Assembly (NCBI GenBank): GCA_947458265.1
Contig: CANGYF010000017.1
Location: 37,540-101,539, forward strand
From: Betaproteobacteria bacterium
GTDB taxonomy: Bacteria > Pseudomonadota > Gammaproteobacteria > Burkholderiales > CAIKXV01
DNA: 64,000 bases
Reading direction: 5' to 3'
The translations under genes and the position numbers were made by a program. Of this stretch, positions 19,879-31,161 are shown in pieces. Below the pieces are notes generated by a model. The model saw only the letters and a program-made list of their open reading frames with translations, did not search any database and had not been told where the DNA came from. Position 1 is the first letter of the stretch. The number at the start of each line of letters is the position of its first letter.

Positions 19879-20775
19879 TCAGCGCTGCGGTCCGTCCGGC
19901 GGTTCGGCTGGTGCAGCCACCGCCTCGCCCGCCCGCCCGGCACCCTGATCGTCCCCGGGCAACTGCGGCGCCGGACGCGCCGCGGGCTTGCGCAGCTTTT
20001 CCGCCAGCGCCATCACGTATCCGGACGAAGCGTAGACGACCGACACCGCGAGCAGCAGTTCGGCCAGCGTATCGGCGACCAGGCTGAGCAGCCCGCACCC
20101 GATCGCGGTACCTACGATCACGCGGAACGACACCGCCTTGCGCAGGTTGATGTCCTTGCCGCTGTAGAAGCGGAAGTTGCTGACCATCGAGAAGCCGGCG
20201 AATACCGTGACGATCCAGGCCAGCCACATCACGTCTCCACCCTCGACCTGGTAGAGGCTGAATGCCCAGACCAGGCTGGCGACCAGGGCGGCGGCCGCCG
20301 GGCTCGGCAGCCCGGTGAAGTAGCGCTTGTCGGCGATGTCGAGCTGCGTGTTGAAGCGGGCGAGCCGCAGCGCGGCGCAGGCGCAGTAGATGAAGGCTGC
20401 GATCCAGCCCAGTCGGGCCACCACCCAGTGCGACTTGCTGCCGACCTCACCGAGATGGGAAAAGTCCTTCAGCGCCCAGACGTAGACCACCAGCGCGGGG
20501 GCGACGCCGAACGACACCATGTCGGACAGCGAGTCGTACTCGGCCCCGAATGCACTCTGCGTGCGCGTCCAGCGAGCGACCCGGCCATCCAGCCCGTCGA
20601 GGATACCGGCGATGAAGATCGCTGCGGCGGCGACCTCGAACCGGCCATTCATCGCCTGAACGATCGAGAAGAACCCGGCGAACAGGGCCGCGGTGGTGAA
20701 TGCGTTGGGCAGCCAGTAGATACCGCGCCGGCGACCTTCGACCTTCGCCATCTTGTGCGGATCGCGGCGAATCAA
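19879..20775 (-). CDS. pssA: CDP-diacylglycerol--serine O-phosphatidyltransferase
   Basis: 298-aa integral membrane enzyme making phosphatidylserine from CDP-diacylglycerol and serine. The CDP-alcohol phosphotransferase motif [20 protein letters not shown] followed by YDSLSD (about residues 60-85) is complete, and six to eight membrane segments follow. The last 40 residues are a Pro/Ala-rich cytosolic tail. The ATG at 20775 overlaps the psd stop (ATGA), so the two enzymes of phosphatidylethanolamine synthesis are coupled. This membrane type of Pss resembles the Bacillus-like family rather than E. coli PssA. Confidence 0.93.
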   Translation of the reverse strand: MIRRDPHKMAKVEGRRRGIYWLPNAFTTAALFAGFFSIVQAMNGRFEVAAAAIFIAGILDGLDGRVARWTRTQSAFGAEYDSLSDMVSFGVAPALVVYVWALKDFSHLGEVGSKSHWVVARLGWIAAFIYCACAALRLARFNTQLDIADKRYFTGLPSPAAAALVASLVWAFSLYQVEGGDVMWLAWIVTVFAGFSMVSNFRFYSGKDINLRKAVSFRVIVGTAIGCGLLSLVADTLAELLLAVSVVYASSGYVMALAEKLRKPAARPAPQLPGDDQGAGRAGEAVAAPAEPPDGPQR

Positions 20776-21451
20776 CGCGGCTGCCCCGATGCGGCGGCCG
20801 CGGTGGGAACAGCCAGTTCGGCGAGGACCGTCTGCCCGGCATACACGATGTCACCCAGCGATGCACGGGGCGTCGCATCCAGCGGCAGGTAGACATCGAC
20901 CCGGGAGCCGAAGCGGATGAAGCCGAACCGCTGCCCCCGCTCGACCCGGTCGCCCGGCTTCGCGTAGCACAGGATGCGGCGCGCGATGAGCCCCGCGATC
21001 TGGACGCAGGTCACCCGGGTGCCGTCGGCGGTGTCGATCACCATCGCGTTACGCTCGTTCTCGATCGACGCCTTGTCGATCGCGGCATTGAAGAAACGGC
21101 CGGGGAAGTAGCGCACCTCGCGCACTTCGCCGTCGACCGGTGCACGATTCGAATGCACGTTGAACACGTTCATGAACACCGAGACCTTGAGCGCGTCGCG
21201 CTCAAGGTACGGGTCCCGGGCCCTTTCCACGGCGACGATGCGCCCGTCCGCCGGCGAGATCACCGCATTGCCGGCAGCCTCGAAGCTGCGTGCCGGATCG
21301 CGGAAGAACTGCACCACGAACAGTGCGACGATCCACAGCGGCAGCGACCACCACGGTCCGGCCAGGACCGTGGTCGCGATAGCCGCACCCACGGCCAGCG
21401 CAATGAAGGGCCACCCTTCGCGCGCCAGGATGGGGTGCGGGTAAGGGGTCA

Positions 21452-21452
<1 letters not shown>
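20772..21452 (-). CDS. psd: Phosphatidylserine decarboxylase proenzyme
   Basis: 226-aa short-type (PSD-A-like) proenzyme that converts phosphatidylserine to phosphatidylethanolamine at the inner membrane. Two hydrophobic segments lie near the N terminus (residues 15-48). The motif [17 protein letters not shown] and the self-cleavage site RFGSRVDV, whose Ser becomes the pyruvoyl group, are visible. Its start overlaps the ilvC stop by one base and its end overlaps pssA by four, showing tight operon organisation. Confidence 0.94.
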
Positions 21453-23074
<1,622 letters not shown>

Positions 23075-23195
23075 TCAGTACGGGGGGAATCGGGAAGCGG
23101 ACGTGACACCTGGCCGCCACGCAGGGACGGCACGGAGGCGGCAGGTCCGCCGACAGGCAGACGGGCGGGCAAAGCCCACCCTCACCGCGGCGGAA

Positions 23196-24917
23196 TCAGA
23201 CCAGGATCATCTCCGACAGGCCCTTTCCGCCGGGCACCATCGGGAACACGTTCTCGGTCTGGTCGGTGATGAAGTCCATGAACACCAGCCGGTTCTTCAT
23301 CGCGAACGCCTCGCGCATCGCACCTTCCACGTCAGCCGGCTTCTCGATGCGCATGCCCACGTGGCCGTACGACTCCGCGAGCTTCACGAAATCGGGCAGT
23401 GCGTCCATGTACGACTCGGCATGCCGGTTGCCGTGGAAGAACTCCTGCCACTGCCGGACCATGCCCATGTATCGGTTGTTCAGCATGACGACCTTGATCG
23501 GCAGCCGGTACTGCGTGCAGGTCGACAACTCCTGGATGCACATCTGGATGCTCGCCTCGCCGGTCACGCAGGCAACCTGCGCATCGCGGTGGGCCAGCTG
23601 GACACCCATGGCCGAGGGCAGGCCGAAGCCCATCGTGCCCAGCCCGCCCGAGTTGATCCACCGGCGCGGCTGGTCGAACTTGTAGAACTGCGCGGCCCAC
23701 ATCTGGTGCTGGCCAACGTCGGAGGTGACGTATGCGTTGCCTTCGGTGACCTTGTAGAGCGTCTCGATCACCGACTGCGGCTTGATGATCGCGCTCGAAC
23801 GATCGAACTTCAGGCAGTCGCGGCTGCGCCACTCGTCGATCTGCTTCCACCATGCCGCGAGTGCGGTCGCGTCGGGCTGTTCCTGGGACGAAGCCGCCTG
23901 CGCCAGCATGTCCGCCAGCACATCCTTGACGTTGCCGACGATCGGCACGTCGACCTTGACCCGCTTCGAGATCGACGACGGGTCGATGTCGATGTGGATG
24001 ATCTTCCGTTCTTCTTCGTGGAAGTGCTTCGGGTTGCCGATCACCCGGTCGTCGAAGCGCGCGCCCACCGCGAGCAGCACGTCGCAGTGCTGCATCGCCA
24101 TGTTCGCTTCATAGGTTCCGTGCATGCCGAGCATGCCGACGAACTGCGGGTCGGTGGCCGGGAACCCGCCCAGCCCCATCAGGGTGTTGGTGCACGGGAA
24201 GCCGAGTGCACGCACCAGCTTCGCGAGGTCGGCGGCCGCCTCGCCGAGGACGACGCCGCCGCCGCTGTAGATCATCGGGCGCTTGGCTTCCATCAGCAGC
24301 TGCACCGCCTTCTTGATCTGGCCGGAGTGTCCGCGCGTCACCGGGCTGTAGGACCGCATCGGCACGTTCTGCGGGTAGCTGAACACCGCCTTCTCGACCG
24401 TGATGTCCTTCGGGATGTCGACCAGCACAGGGCCGGGCCGGCCGGTAGTCGCGATCTGGAAGGCCTTGCGGATCGTCGTCGCGATGTCGCGCACGTCCTT
24501 CACGAGGAAGTTGTGCTTCACGCAGGGCCGCGTGATGCCGACCGTGTCGACTTCCTGGAATGCGTCCTGCCCGATCGCATGGGTCGGCACCTGGCCGCTG
24601 ATGATCACCATCGGGATCGAATCCATGTACGCGGTCGCGATCCCGGTTACGGCGTTGGTCACGCCCGGGCCGGAGGTGACCAGCGCAACGCCGGGCCGGG
24701 TGGTCGAGCGCGCATAGCCATCGGCGGCGTGCACGGCAGCCTGCTCGTGGCGCACCAGGATGTGCTTGACCTTGTCCTGCTTGCAGATCTCGTCGTATAT
24801 GTACAGCACGGCCCCGCCCGGGTAGCCGAACACGAACTCGACCTGCTCTTCCTGCAGGCAGCGGATGACGATCTCCGCACCGGAGAGCTCCATCACGTTC
24901 GCAGCGATCCTGTCCAT
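23196..24917 (-). CDS. ilvB: Acetolactate synthase large (catalytic) subunit
   Basis: 573-aa TPP-dependent enzyme forming acetolactate or acetohydroxybutyrate. The catalytic Glu lies in LVRHEQAAVHAADGYARS. The TPP/Mg motif GEASIQMCIQELSTCTQY carries GEA in place of the common GDG, and NNRYMGMVRQWQEFF follows. FAD-domain motifs such as GHSGQIKKAVQLL are in the middle. The start at 24917 is supported by AGAGG seven bases upstream; an in-frame ATG at 24980 is weaker. It is the first gene of the ilvBNC-psd-pss run. Confidence 0.95.
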   Translation of the reverse strand: MDRIAANVMELSGAEIVIRCLQEEQVEFVFGYPGGAVLYIYDEICKQDKVKHILVRHEQAAVHAADGYARSTTRPGVALVTSGPGVTNAVTGIATAYMDSIPMVIISGQVPTHAIGQDAFQEVDTVGITRPCVKHNFLVKDVRDIATTIRKAFQIATTGRPGPVLVDIPKDITVEKAVFSYPQNVPMRSYSPVTRGHSGQIKKAVQLLMEAKRPMIYSGGGVVLGEAAADLAKLVRALGFPCTNTLMGLGGFPATDPQFVGMLGMHGTYEANMAMQHCDVLLAVGARFDDRVIGNPKHFHEEERKIIHIDIDPSSISKRVKVDVPIVGNVKDVLADMLAQAASSQEQPDATALAAWWKQIDEWRSRDCLKFDRSSAIIKPQSVIETLYKVTEGNAYVTSDVGQHQMWAAQFYKFDQPRRWINSGGLGTMGFGLPSAMGVQLAHRDAQVACVTGEASIQMCIQELSTCTQYRLPIKVVMLNNRYMGMVRQWQEFFHGNRHAESYMDALPDFVKLAESYGHVGMRIEKPADVEGAMREAFAMKNRLVFMDFITDQTENVFPMVPGGKGLSEMILV

Positions 24918-25226
24918 TGGATTACCTCTGGGTACCGTGGGGTACTTTGTATGCGGGGCCGCGGGCAACCCATCGGTCACCGCACGGGAATCGCGTTTCC
25001 TGTGTCGCCGACGGCGACAGACGCACGCCGGACGCGCAGAATGGCCAACCAGGCCCCTGTTTCGCGATTCGAAACGAACCGGAGAGGCTACCGGTAAGGG
25101 GGGATGGGGTCAAGCAACGCTCCGTCGTGCGCGCTGTCGAGGGCACGGTCGACGATGCAGTCGCCCCCTCCATCCACGGCCGCAGACGGACGCGGCGGGG
25201 GCTTTGGTACCATTGTCCGCCCCCGG
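24918..25226. other. Divergent ilvB / sigma factor intergenic region
   Basis: This 309-base region holds a short perfect palindrome (TGTCGCC/GGCGACA around 25003-25019) and a GTACC...GGTAC inverted repeat (24932-24945) close to the ilvB start. I found no convincing leucine/valine leader peptide or intrinsic terminator for ilvB and no clear -35/-10 pair. Confidence 0.45.
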
Positions 25227-25862
25227 ATGGCCGTGCACGCAAGCGCGGTGCCGGGCGGATTCATTCACCGATTCCCGCGACCGAGAACAATCCTGGCTTC
25301 CGAGAGCGAACTGTCGAGTTTCCTGACCGACGTCGAGCGGCGTGCCTTCAAGCAGGCGACGTACGCGGTGCGCGATCCCGAAGCAGGGTTGGACATCGTC
25401 CAGGATTCGATGATGAAGCTCGCCGAGAAGTACGCTGACCGTCCGGCTGAAGAGTTGCCGATGCTGTTCCAGCGGATCCTCCAGAACACGATCCGCGACT
25501 GGTATCGGCGCACCAAGGTACGGAATACGTGGACCACCCTGTTTTCGGCGTTTTCCACCAACAAGGACGACGAGGAAACCGATCCACTCGAGACGTTGCA
25601 GGCCACGGCCGATCCGAACGGCCAGGGCATGAATCCTGCGGATCGATTGCAGCGCATTCAAACCCTTGAAACGATTGAAGAAGCCTTGTCAAGGCTGCCT
25701 GCGCGTCAACGTGAAGCGTTCCTGCTACGTTACTGGGAAGAACTGGATGTCTCCGAAACGGCCGAAGCGATGGGCTGTTCCGAAGGCAGTGTGAAGACGC
25801 ATTGCTCGCGGGCGACCCATGCCCTCGCCGAGCTATTGAAAGCAAAAGGAATTTCCCTGTGA
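25227..25862 (+). CDS. RNA polymerase sigma factor (sigma-70 family, ECF-like)
   Basis: Small sigma factor with region 2 (RAFKQATYAVRDPEAGLDIV then DSMMKLAEKYADRP, LPMLFQRILQNTIRDWYRR), a low-homology linker with KDDEETDPLE, and region 4 helix-turn-helix (LSRLPARQREAFLLRYWEEL, SETAEAMGCSEGSVKTHCSR). The N terminus is unclear. Family similarity begins at ASESELSSFLTDVERRAF, which is preceded only by a CTG (25293); ATG at 25227 gives 211 aa and is reported. Its stop overlaps the GTG of the DUF3619 gene, forming a four-gene operon with DUF3106 and RDD genes that is widespread in betaproteobacteria. Confidence 0.85.
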   Translation: MAVHASAVPGGFIHRFPRPRTILASESELSSFLTDVERRAFKQATYAVRDPEAGLDIVQDSMMKLAEKYADRPAEELPMLFQRILQNTIRDWYRRTKVRNTWTTLFSAFSTNKDDEETDPLETLQATADPNGQGMNPADRLQRIQTLETIEEALSRLPARQREAFLLRYWEELDVSETAEAMGCSEGSVKTHCSRATHALAELLKAKGISL

Positions 25863-26260
25863 ATGACGCGCAATTCGGCAGGCAGGTGGCAGCGCTGCTC
25901 GACGAAGGGCTGGCGCGCGTTGACGATGACGTGCTCACCCGGCTTCAGGTCGCCCGCAAATCGGCATTGGGGATCGCGGCTGCGCCGCGCCATGTCCGGG
26001 CGCTTGCGCTCGCGGGCACGGGCGGTGCGTCCGGTGGCGGCCTGCGCGACTGGTTCGCCGGTCCTCGACTGTGGCTGGCCCTGGGCATGCTCGCACTGGC
26101 CATCTCCGGGGTGACCCTGACCGAATTCGGCGCCGATCCGGCGGCCGATGCAGCGGCGGACCTCGACCTCGCCATCCTCGCCGATGACCTCCCTGTGACG
26201 GCCTACATCGATAACGGGTTCGATACATGGCTGAAGCGCCCGGTCGAACCTCAGCAGTAG
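25859..26260 (+). CDS. DUF3619 membrane protein (possible sigma partner)
   Basis: 133-aa protein: a cytosolic N-terminal half (VNDAQFGRQVAALLDEGLARV), one membrane helix (about residues 65-84, LWLALGMLALAISGVTL), and an acidic periplasmic tail with DLAILADDLPVTAYIDNGFDTWL. The pattern matches DUF3619, function unknown. The GTG start overlaps the sigma factor stop. A single-pass protein coupled to a small sigma factor looks like an anti-sigma factor, but no ZAS or other known anti-sigma motif is seen, so that role is only inferred. Confidence 0.78.
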   Translation: MNDAQFGRQVAALLDEGLARVDDDVLTRLQVARKSALGIAAAPRHVRALALAGTGGASGGGLRDWFAGPRLWLALGMLALAISGVTLTEFGADPAADAAADLDLAILADDLPVTAYIDNGFDTWLKRPVEPQQ

Positions 26261-26811
26261 CGGACGCGGCGCACTGCCCGGACTGTCCGGACACTGCTCG
26301 CCGTTCCGCCTGCATTGCGCGCAAGAGCGCGGGCCTGCGGCCATGGTCGGCCGTCTGCGCCGGTGCGCTGTGCGCGCTGTTCCTGTTTGCCGGACCCTCG
26401 CTGATCGTCACGGCGACGAACAGCGGCGGCAGCGCGCATGCAGCCAGCGCCACGGCGGCGCGTGCGCCCTCGTGGGCGCAACTGCCGCAGGCACAGAAAG
26501 CCTTCCTGGCTCCGCTGGAAGAGACCTGGGACTCGCTCAGCGTGCAGACGCGGCGCAAGCTGATCGGCATCGCGCAGCGCCAGGCGACCATGACGTCCGA
26601 GCAGCGCGAGCGGGTCCAGTCCAGGCTCTCGCAATGGGCGCAGCTGTCCACCGAGGAGCAGGAGCGCGCCCGCAAGAATTACCAGCAGTTGAACAAGCTG
26701 CCGGCCGACCAGCGTCAGGACCTTGCCCGCCGCTGGCAGGGGACAAGACAGCCCGGTACCGCAGGCACGGAGGCCAGCGGCGACGGTCCGGCCGCGGCAC
26801 CCCAACCCTAG
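26227..26811 (+). CDS. DUF3106 exported protein
   Basis: 194-aa protein with an N-terminal membrane/signal segment (about residues 40-75, CAGALCALFLFAGPSLIVTA) and a periplasmic helical domain with Trp/Gln-rich motifs (WAQLPQAQKAFLAPLEETWD, MTSEQRERVQSRLSQWAQLS), the DUF3106 signature. The charged helices resemble Spy/CpxP-type stress proteins in character, but homology is not established. It overlaps the DUF3619 gene by 34 bp. A later start nearer the signal segment is possible. Confidence 0.78.
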   Translation: MAEAPGRTSAVADAAHCPDCPDTARRSACIARKSAGLRPWSAVCAGALCALFLFAGPSLIVTATNSGGSAHAASATAARAPSWAQLPQAQKAFLAPLEETWDSLSVQTRRKLIGIAQRQATMTSEQRERVQSRLSQWAQLSTEEQERARKNYQQLNKLPADQRQDLARRWQGTRQPGTAGTEASGDGPAAAPQP

Positions 26812-26821
26812 CAGGCAGCGG

Positions 26822-27262
26822 ATGGCCCAGTCCTCAGCTCCGACGGCAACCCTGATGCGCCGCCTCGGCAGCCTGGTGTACGAGACCCTGATCGTGGTCG
26901 CACTGCTGCTGTTGTCCGGGCTCGCCTTCCTGCTGCCGCTGCACGCCCTGACCGGACACGACGCTTCGGCCGGCTGGGCGCAGTGGCTGTTCCGGGGCTG
27001 GATCCTCCTGGTGCTCGGCGCCTACTTCGGATGGTTCTGGACGCGCGGTGGGCAGACCCTGCCGATGCGTACCTGGCGGCTGCAAGTAGTCGACTGCACC
27101 GGCGCGCCGATCGGGCCGCGGCGCGCGCTCTGCCGCTACCTGCTCGCCTGGCCGAGCGTGCTTGCGGCCGGCGCCGGGCTCGCCTGGGCGCTGGTGGACC
27201 GCGATCGCCAGTTCCTGCACGACCGGCTGGCCGGCACCCGGGTGGTCCGCGTCGAGGCCTGA
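26822..27262 (+). CDS. RDD-family membrane protein
   Basis: 146-aa protein with three membrane segments and the RDD family landmarks: an N-terminal LMRRLGSLVYETLIVVALL, the central GGQTLPMRTWRLQVVD, and the C-terminal DRDRQFLHDRLAGTRVV. RDD proteins are mostly uncharacterised. The ATG at 26822 is 10 bp after the DUF3106 gene and ends the sigma factor operon, which is convergent with lptG. Confidence 0.85.
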   Translation: MAQSSAPTATLMRRLGSLVYETLIVVALLLLSGLAFLLPLHALTGHDASAGWAQWLFRGWILLVLGAYFGWFWTRGGQTLPMRTWRLQVVDCTGAPIGPRRALCRYLLAWPSVLAAGAGLAWALVDRDRQFLHDRLAGTRVVRVEA

Positions 27263-27299
27263 AGCGGGCACGCCGTACCACCGGCAGGGGCGCTACCGA

Positions 27300-28370
27300 T
27301 CAACGCCGTTCGAACCAGGCCACCAGGCCGACGGTGATGGACAGGAAGGCCAGCGGCGACAGCAGCGCAGCCAGCAGAGGCGGCCAGTCGTACAGCCAGC
27401 CGGCATGGGAAGCCAGGGTGTTCAGGAAGAAGAACGCCAGCCCCAGCATGATCCCGGCGAACACCCGCGGGCCGGCACTGGCGCGCCGCGCCTGTTGCGC
27501 GAACGGCAGCGCGAGCAGCAGCATCACGATGATCCCGAGCGGATACACGGCCTTGCGCCAGAGCGCGATCTCGTAGCGACTCGCCGCCTGCCGGTTGCCG
27601 CGCAGGTGCTGCACGTACTGCCAGAGGCTGGCGGCCGACATCGCGCTCGGATCCACCAGCAGCACGGTCAGCAGCGCAGGGGTCAGCACCGACGACCATT
27701 CGCGCGTCTGCACCTGCTCGACCACCGTCCGGTCGCCCTCGAAGCGCGTCTCGCGCACCTTGTCCATCTGCCAGCGGTTGTCGCCGAGGTAGACCGCCTC
27801 CCCGGCCAGCCAGACCCGCTGCAGCTGCCAGGCGTCGTCGAACTGATAGACGCGCAGGCCGATCAGCTTCGGCTCGGGCGTGACCTGTGACACGTTGATG
27901 AAGCTGTTGCCGTCCTTCACCCACAGGCCCGAACGGAACTCCTGGGCGACCAGCGCCGCCTTCGCCTGCAGCCGCATCGACTGGGCCGCGCGTTCCGAGG
28001 CCGGTGCCACCGCTTCTCCGACCAGGACGCCGACCAGCGCGATGGTCACGCCCGCACGCACCAGCACCCCCGCCATCCCCCAGACCGACACCCCGGAGGC
28101 ACGCATCACCGTGTATTCCGACTGCTGCGCCATCTGCGTCAGCGCGAAGGTCGTGCCAATCAGCGCCGCCACCGGCAGCACCTCGTACAGGTGCCCCGGC
28201 AGGTTCAGTACGACGTAGATGAACATCTCGCGCAGGCGATACGAACCTTCGCCCATCTCGTCCAGTTCGCCGATCAGGTCGAACAGCGCGAACAACCCGA
28301 GCAGCGCGGCCACCACCAGCGCAGTCGTCGTGTAGACCTCGCGCCGGAGATAGCGGCTGATGACGACCAT
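27300..28370 (-). CDS. lptG: LPS export ABC transporter permease LptG
   Basis: 356-aa YjgP/YjgQ-family permease. With LptF and LptB it extracts lipopolysaccharide from the inner membrane. It starts MVVISRYLRREVYTTTALVV, with six membrane helices split by a periplasmic beta-jellyroll (about residues 130-265) and the coupling motif PGHLYEVLPVAALIGTTFAL. The upstream in-frame extension to 28553 overlaps lptF and is rejected. It follows lptF by 11 bp. Confidence 0.94.
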   Translation of the reverse strand: MVVISRYLRREVYTTTALVVAALLGLFALFDLIGELDEMGEGSYRLREMFIYVVLNLPGHLYEVLPVAALIGTTFALTQMAQQSEYTVMRASGVSVWGMAGVLVRAGVTIALVGVLVGEAVAPASERAAQSMRLQAKAALVAQEFRSGLWVKDGNSFINVSQVTPEPKLIGLRVYQFDDAWQLQRVWLAGEAVYLGDNRWQMDKVRETRFEGDRTVVEQVQTREWSSVLTPALLTVLLVDPSAMSAASLWQYVQHLRGNRQAASRYEIALWRKAVYPLGIIVMLLLALPFAQQARRASAGPRVFAGIMLGLAFFFLNTLASHAGWLYDWPPLLAALLSPLAFLSITVGLVAWFERR

Positions 28371-28381
28371 CGGCTGCGGCC

Positions 28382-29503
28382 TCAGCCCGCCGGGCCGGCG
28401 GCCGGTCCCGGCGGCGTGCGCCGTGGCCAGCGCAGCCTCGGCCACGACAGCGCGAACGCGCGGCGGGAGAACAACAGCACCGTGACCGCGAGCATCAGTG
28501 CATGCACCACCCAGAAACCGGTGGAGGGTGCCAGCCGTCCCTGCGCGATCCATGCCTGAACGATGGACAGCAGGTTGTTGTAGAGCATGTACAGCAGGAT
28601 CGCGAACACGTAGTTCATCGACCTGCCCATCCGGGGATTGACGTAGGACAACGGGATCGCGGCCAGCGCCAGGATGATCGCCATGATCGGCAACCCGCAG
28701 CGCCAGGTGAACTCCGCGACATGGGCCGGCAGCGGGTTGGCCAGCAGTTCGAGCGTCGGGATACCCTTGACAGGACGGTTGCCGTCACGCGACTCGGCCG
28801 TCTCGATGCGGATCGCATAGCGCTCGAACACCGTGGTGCGAAACTCCGCCGAGCCGGGATCTCCCTCGTAGCGACGCCCCTGCTCCAGCACCAGGAAGCG
28901 ATCGCCGTTGTCGCGCATCTCGAGGAAGCCGCGGCTCGCGACCATGCTGCCGCCCTTCTGGTTCTGCACGGAGTGCACGAACACGTTGCCGACGGTGTTG
29001 TCCACGCGCGACACCGACTCCACGAAATAGACCCGATCGCCCCCGCGCGACTCGCGGAACACACCGGCCGCCACGCTCGCCGATTCATCGCGCGAAGCCA
29101 GCTGGCGCCGGAATTCGTCGCTCTTCTGGTTGGCCCAGGGCGACAACCCGAGGCTCAGCGCCCCGATGACCGCCGCCAGCGGCACGGCGAAGGCGAGGAC
29201 CGGCCCGATCCATGCGAGCGGCGACACGCCGCTGGCCGACCAGACCACCATCTCGGAATCCCGGTGCATCCGCGTCAGGCAACTGAGCACCGTGATGAAC
29301 AGCGTCAGCGAAAGAACGATCGGCAGGTAATTGAAGGCGGTGAAGCCGAGGATCGCCGCCACCCCGTCTGCGGCGAACTTGCCGCCCGCCGCCATCCCGA
29401 GCAGCCGGATGAACTGCGTGGTGACCATGATCGCGAGCAGCACCGCGCACACACCCGAGGCGGTGAGGAAGAACTCCCTCAGCTGCGAGCGGTAGAAGAT
29501 CAC
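28382..29503 (-). CDS. lptF: LPS export ABC transporter permease LptF
   Basis: 373-aa partner of LptG, starting VIFYRSQLREFFLTASG from a GTG at 29503. It has three helices on each side of a periplasmic jellyroll (about residues 120-260), with FNYLPIVLSLTLFITVLSCL and the C-terminal IPLSYVNPRMGRSMNYVFA typical of LptF. It is divergent from pepA, the same arrangement as pepA-lptFG in E. coli. ATP comes from LptB, which is not encoded here. Confidence 0.94.
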   Translation of the reverse strand: MIFYRSQLREFFLTASGVCAVLLAIMVTTQFIRLLGMAAGGKFAADGVAAILGFTAFNYLPIVLSLTLFITVLSCLTRMHRDSEMVVWSASGVSPLAWIGPVLAFAVPLAAVIGALSLGLSPWANQKSDEFRRQLASRDESASVAAGVFRESRGGDRVYFVESVSRVDNTVGNVFVHSVQNQKGGSMVASRGFLEMRDNGDRFLVLEQGRRYEGDPGSAEFRTTVFERYAIRIETAESRDGNRPVKGIPTLELLANPLPAHVAEFTWRCGLPIMAIILALAAIPLSYVNPRMGRSMNYVFAILLYMLYNNLLSIVQAWIAQGRLAPSTGFWVVHALMLAVTVLLFSRRAFALSWPRLRWPRRTPPGPAAGPAG

Positions 29504-29583
29504 CGCGCGGTCGCCGCAGGCGGCCGGGCGCGCCAGGAACGCCGGCCCTGGATCCACGGCACGGCGGCAACAGCCCGATCATT

Positions 29584-29613
29584 TTGACTTGGGAGAGACC
29601 GCACGCCGATAAT
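29584..29613 (+). promoter_or_regulatory. Sigma-70 promoter of pepA
   Basis: TTGACT (29584-29589) and GATAAT (29608-29613) are spaced by 18 bp, about 51 bases before the pepA start in the pepA/lptF intergenic region. Confidence 0.7.
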
Positions 29614-29664
29614 GGGCCGGAGCATGGCTGAGGCCAGAACAGTTACCTGAGCGAGGGACATCAG

Positions 29665-31161
29665 ATGGAATTTAGCATAAAGACCGGCAGCGCCGAAAAG
29701 CTCAAGAGCGGATGCACCATCGTGGGCGTGTTCCAGTCTCGCGAGCTTTCTGCCGCTGCGCTGGCGGTCGACAAGGCGACCCATGGCGTGCTCTCCGAGA
29801 TCGTCAAGCAGGGCGACTTCGATGGCAAGGCCGGCACCACGCTGCTGGTTCCGAGGGTCGAGGGAAAGGTCTTCGAACGCATCCTGCTCGTGGGCCTTGG
29901 TCCGGCAGGCGAATTCCGGGAGAAAGCCTACCGCGAGGCGGTGCGCGCCGCGGTGTCGGCCCTGCGCCAGACCGGAGCACGCGATGCCCTGCTCTGCCTG
30001 ACCGAAGTCCCGGTGGCCGGCCGCAGCCAGGCCTGGGCGATCACGCACGCGGTCATGGTGGCGATGGAAACGCTCTACCGGTTCGACCAGATGAAGAGCC
30101 AGCCGGAGCGCAATGCACCGGCGCTGCGCGCCCTGTCGCTGAAGGTGAATGCACGCAACAATGTCGACGCCGAGGCGGCGCTGGCCCAGGGGGTGGCCAC
30201 GGCGCAGGGCGTGAACTTCGCACGCGACCTCGCGAACCTGCCGCCGAACATCTGCCATCCCACCTACCTCGCGGCACAGGCGACCGCGCTCGCCCGGTCG
30301 CACAAGCTCAAGCTCGAGGTCCTGGAACAGAAGGACATGGAGCGCCTGGGCATGGGCGCCCTGCTGGCGGTCGCCCGGGGCAGCAGCCAGCCGCCCAAGC
30401 TGATTTCCCTGTCGTGGAACGGCGGCGGCCGCAAGTCGGCGCCGGTGGTTCTGATCGGCAAGGGCATCACCTTCGACACCGGAGGCATCTCGCTGAAGTC
30501 GGCCCCCGAGATGGACGAGATGAAGTTCGACATGGCCGGTGGCGCCAGCGTGCTGGGCACCATGAAGGCCGTGGCGATGCTCAGGCTGCCGATCAACGTC
30601 ATCGGCGTGGTGGCGGCAGCCGAGAACATGCCGGGGGGCAACGCCACCCGACCGGGCGACATCGTGACCACGATGTCCGGGCAGACCGTCGAGATCCTGA
30701 ACACCGATGCCGAGGGACGGCTGGTGCTGTGCGATGCGATGACCTGGTGCGAACGCCACCAGCCGGCCCTGGTGATCGACATCGCCACCCTCACCGGCGC
30801 CTGCGTGATCGCACTCGGGCATGTCGCCTCCGGCCTGTACGCGAACAACGAGACGCTCGCGCACGAGGTGCAACAGGCCGGCGACGCCGCCTGGGACCGG
30901 GTCTGGCAGATGCCGCTGTGGGACGATTACCAGGAGCAGCTGAAGAGCAACTTCGCCGACTTCGCGAACATCGGCGGCCGGCCTGCAGGCAGCGTCACCG
31001 CGGCGTGCTACCTGGCGCGCTTCGCCCGGAAGTTTCCCTGGGCCCACCTCGACATTGCAGGCACCGCATGGAAGTCGGGGCGGGACAAGGGTGCCACCGG
31101 ACGCCCGGTGCCGCTGCTCACCGAGTTCCTGGTGGCGCGGGCACGCGCTGCCCGTCTCTGA
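29665..31161 (+). CDS. pepA: Leucyl aminopeptidase (cytosol aminopeptidase PepA)
   Basis: 498-aa M17 metallo-aminopeptidase. The catalytic domain has VLIGKGITFDTGGISLKS, the metal/active-site signature NTDAEGRLVLCDAM, and the C-terminal GRPAGSVTAACYLARF. The N-terminal macro-like domain (residues 1-160) in E. coli also binds DNA at cer sites; whether this one does is unknown. It has its own promoter and is divergent from lptFG. Confidence 0.96.
   Translation: MEFSIKTGSAEKLKSGCTIVGVFQSRELSAAALAVDKATHGVLSEIVKQGDFDGKAGTTLLVPRVEGKVFERILLVGLGPAGEFREKAYREAVRAAVSALRQTGARDALLCLTEVPVAGRSQAWAITHAVMVAMETLYRFDQMKSQPERNAPALRALSLKVNARNNVDAEAALAQGVATAQGVNFARDLANLPPNICHPTYLAAQATALARSHKLKLEVLEQKDMERLGMGALLAVARGSSQPPKLISLSWNGGGRKSAPVVLIGKGITFDTGGISLKSAPEMDEMKFDMAGGASVLGTMKAVAMLRLPINVIGVVAAAENMPGGNATRPGDIVTTMSGQTVEILNTDAEGRLVLCDAMTWCERHQPALVIDIATLTGACVIALGHVASGLYANNETLAHEVQQAGDAAWDRVWQMPLWDDYQEQLKSNFADFANIGGRPAGSVTAACYLARFARKFPWAHLDIAGTAWKSGRDKGATGRPVPLLTEFLVARARAARL

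Noticed and set aside
24918..25226. Attenuator with leader peptide for ilvB
   Set aside because: No short frame rich in Leu/Val/Ile codons with a following terminator could be found on the minus strand.
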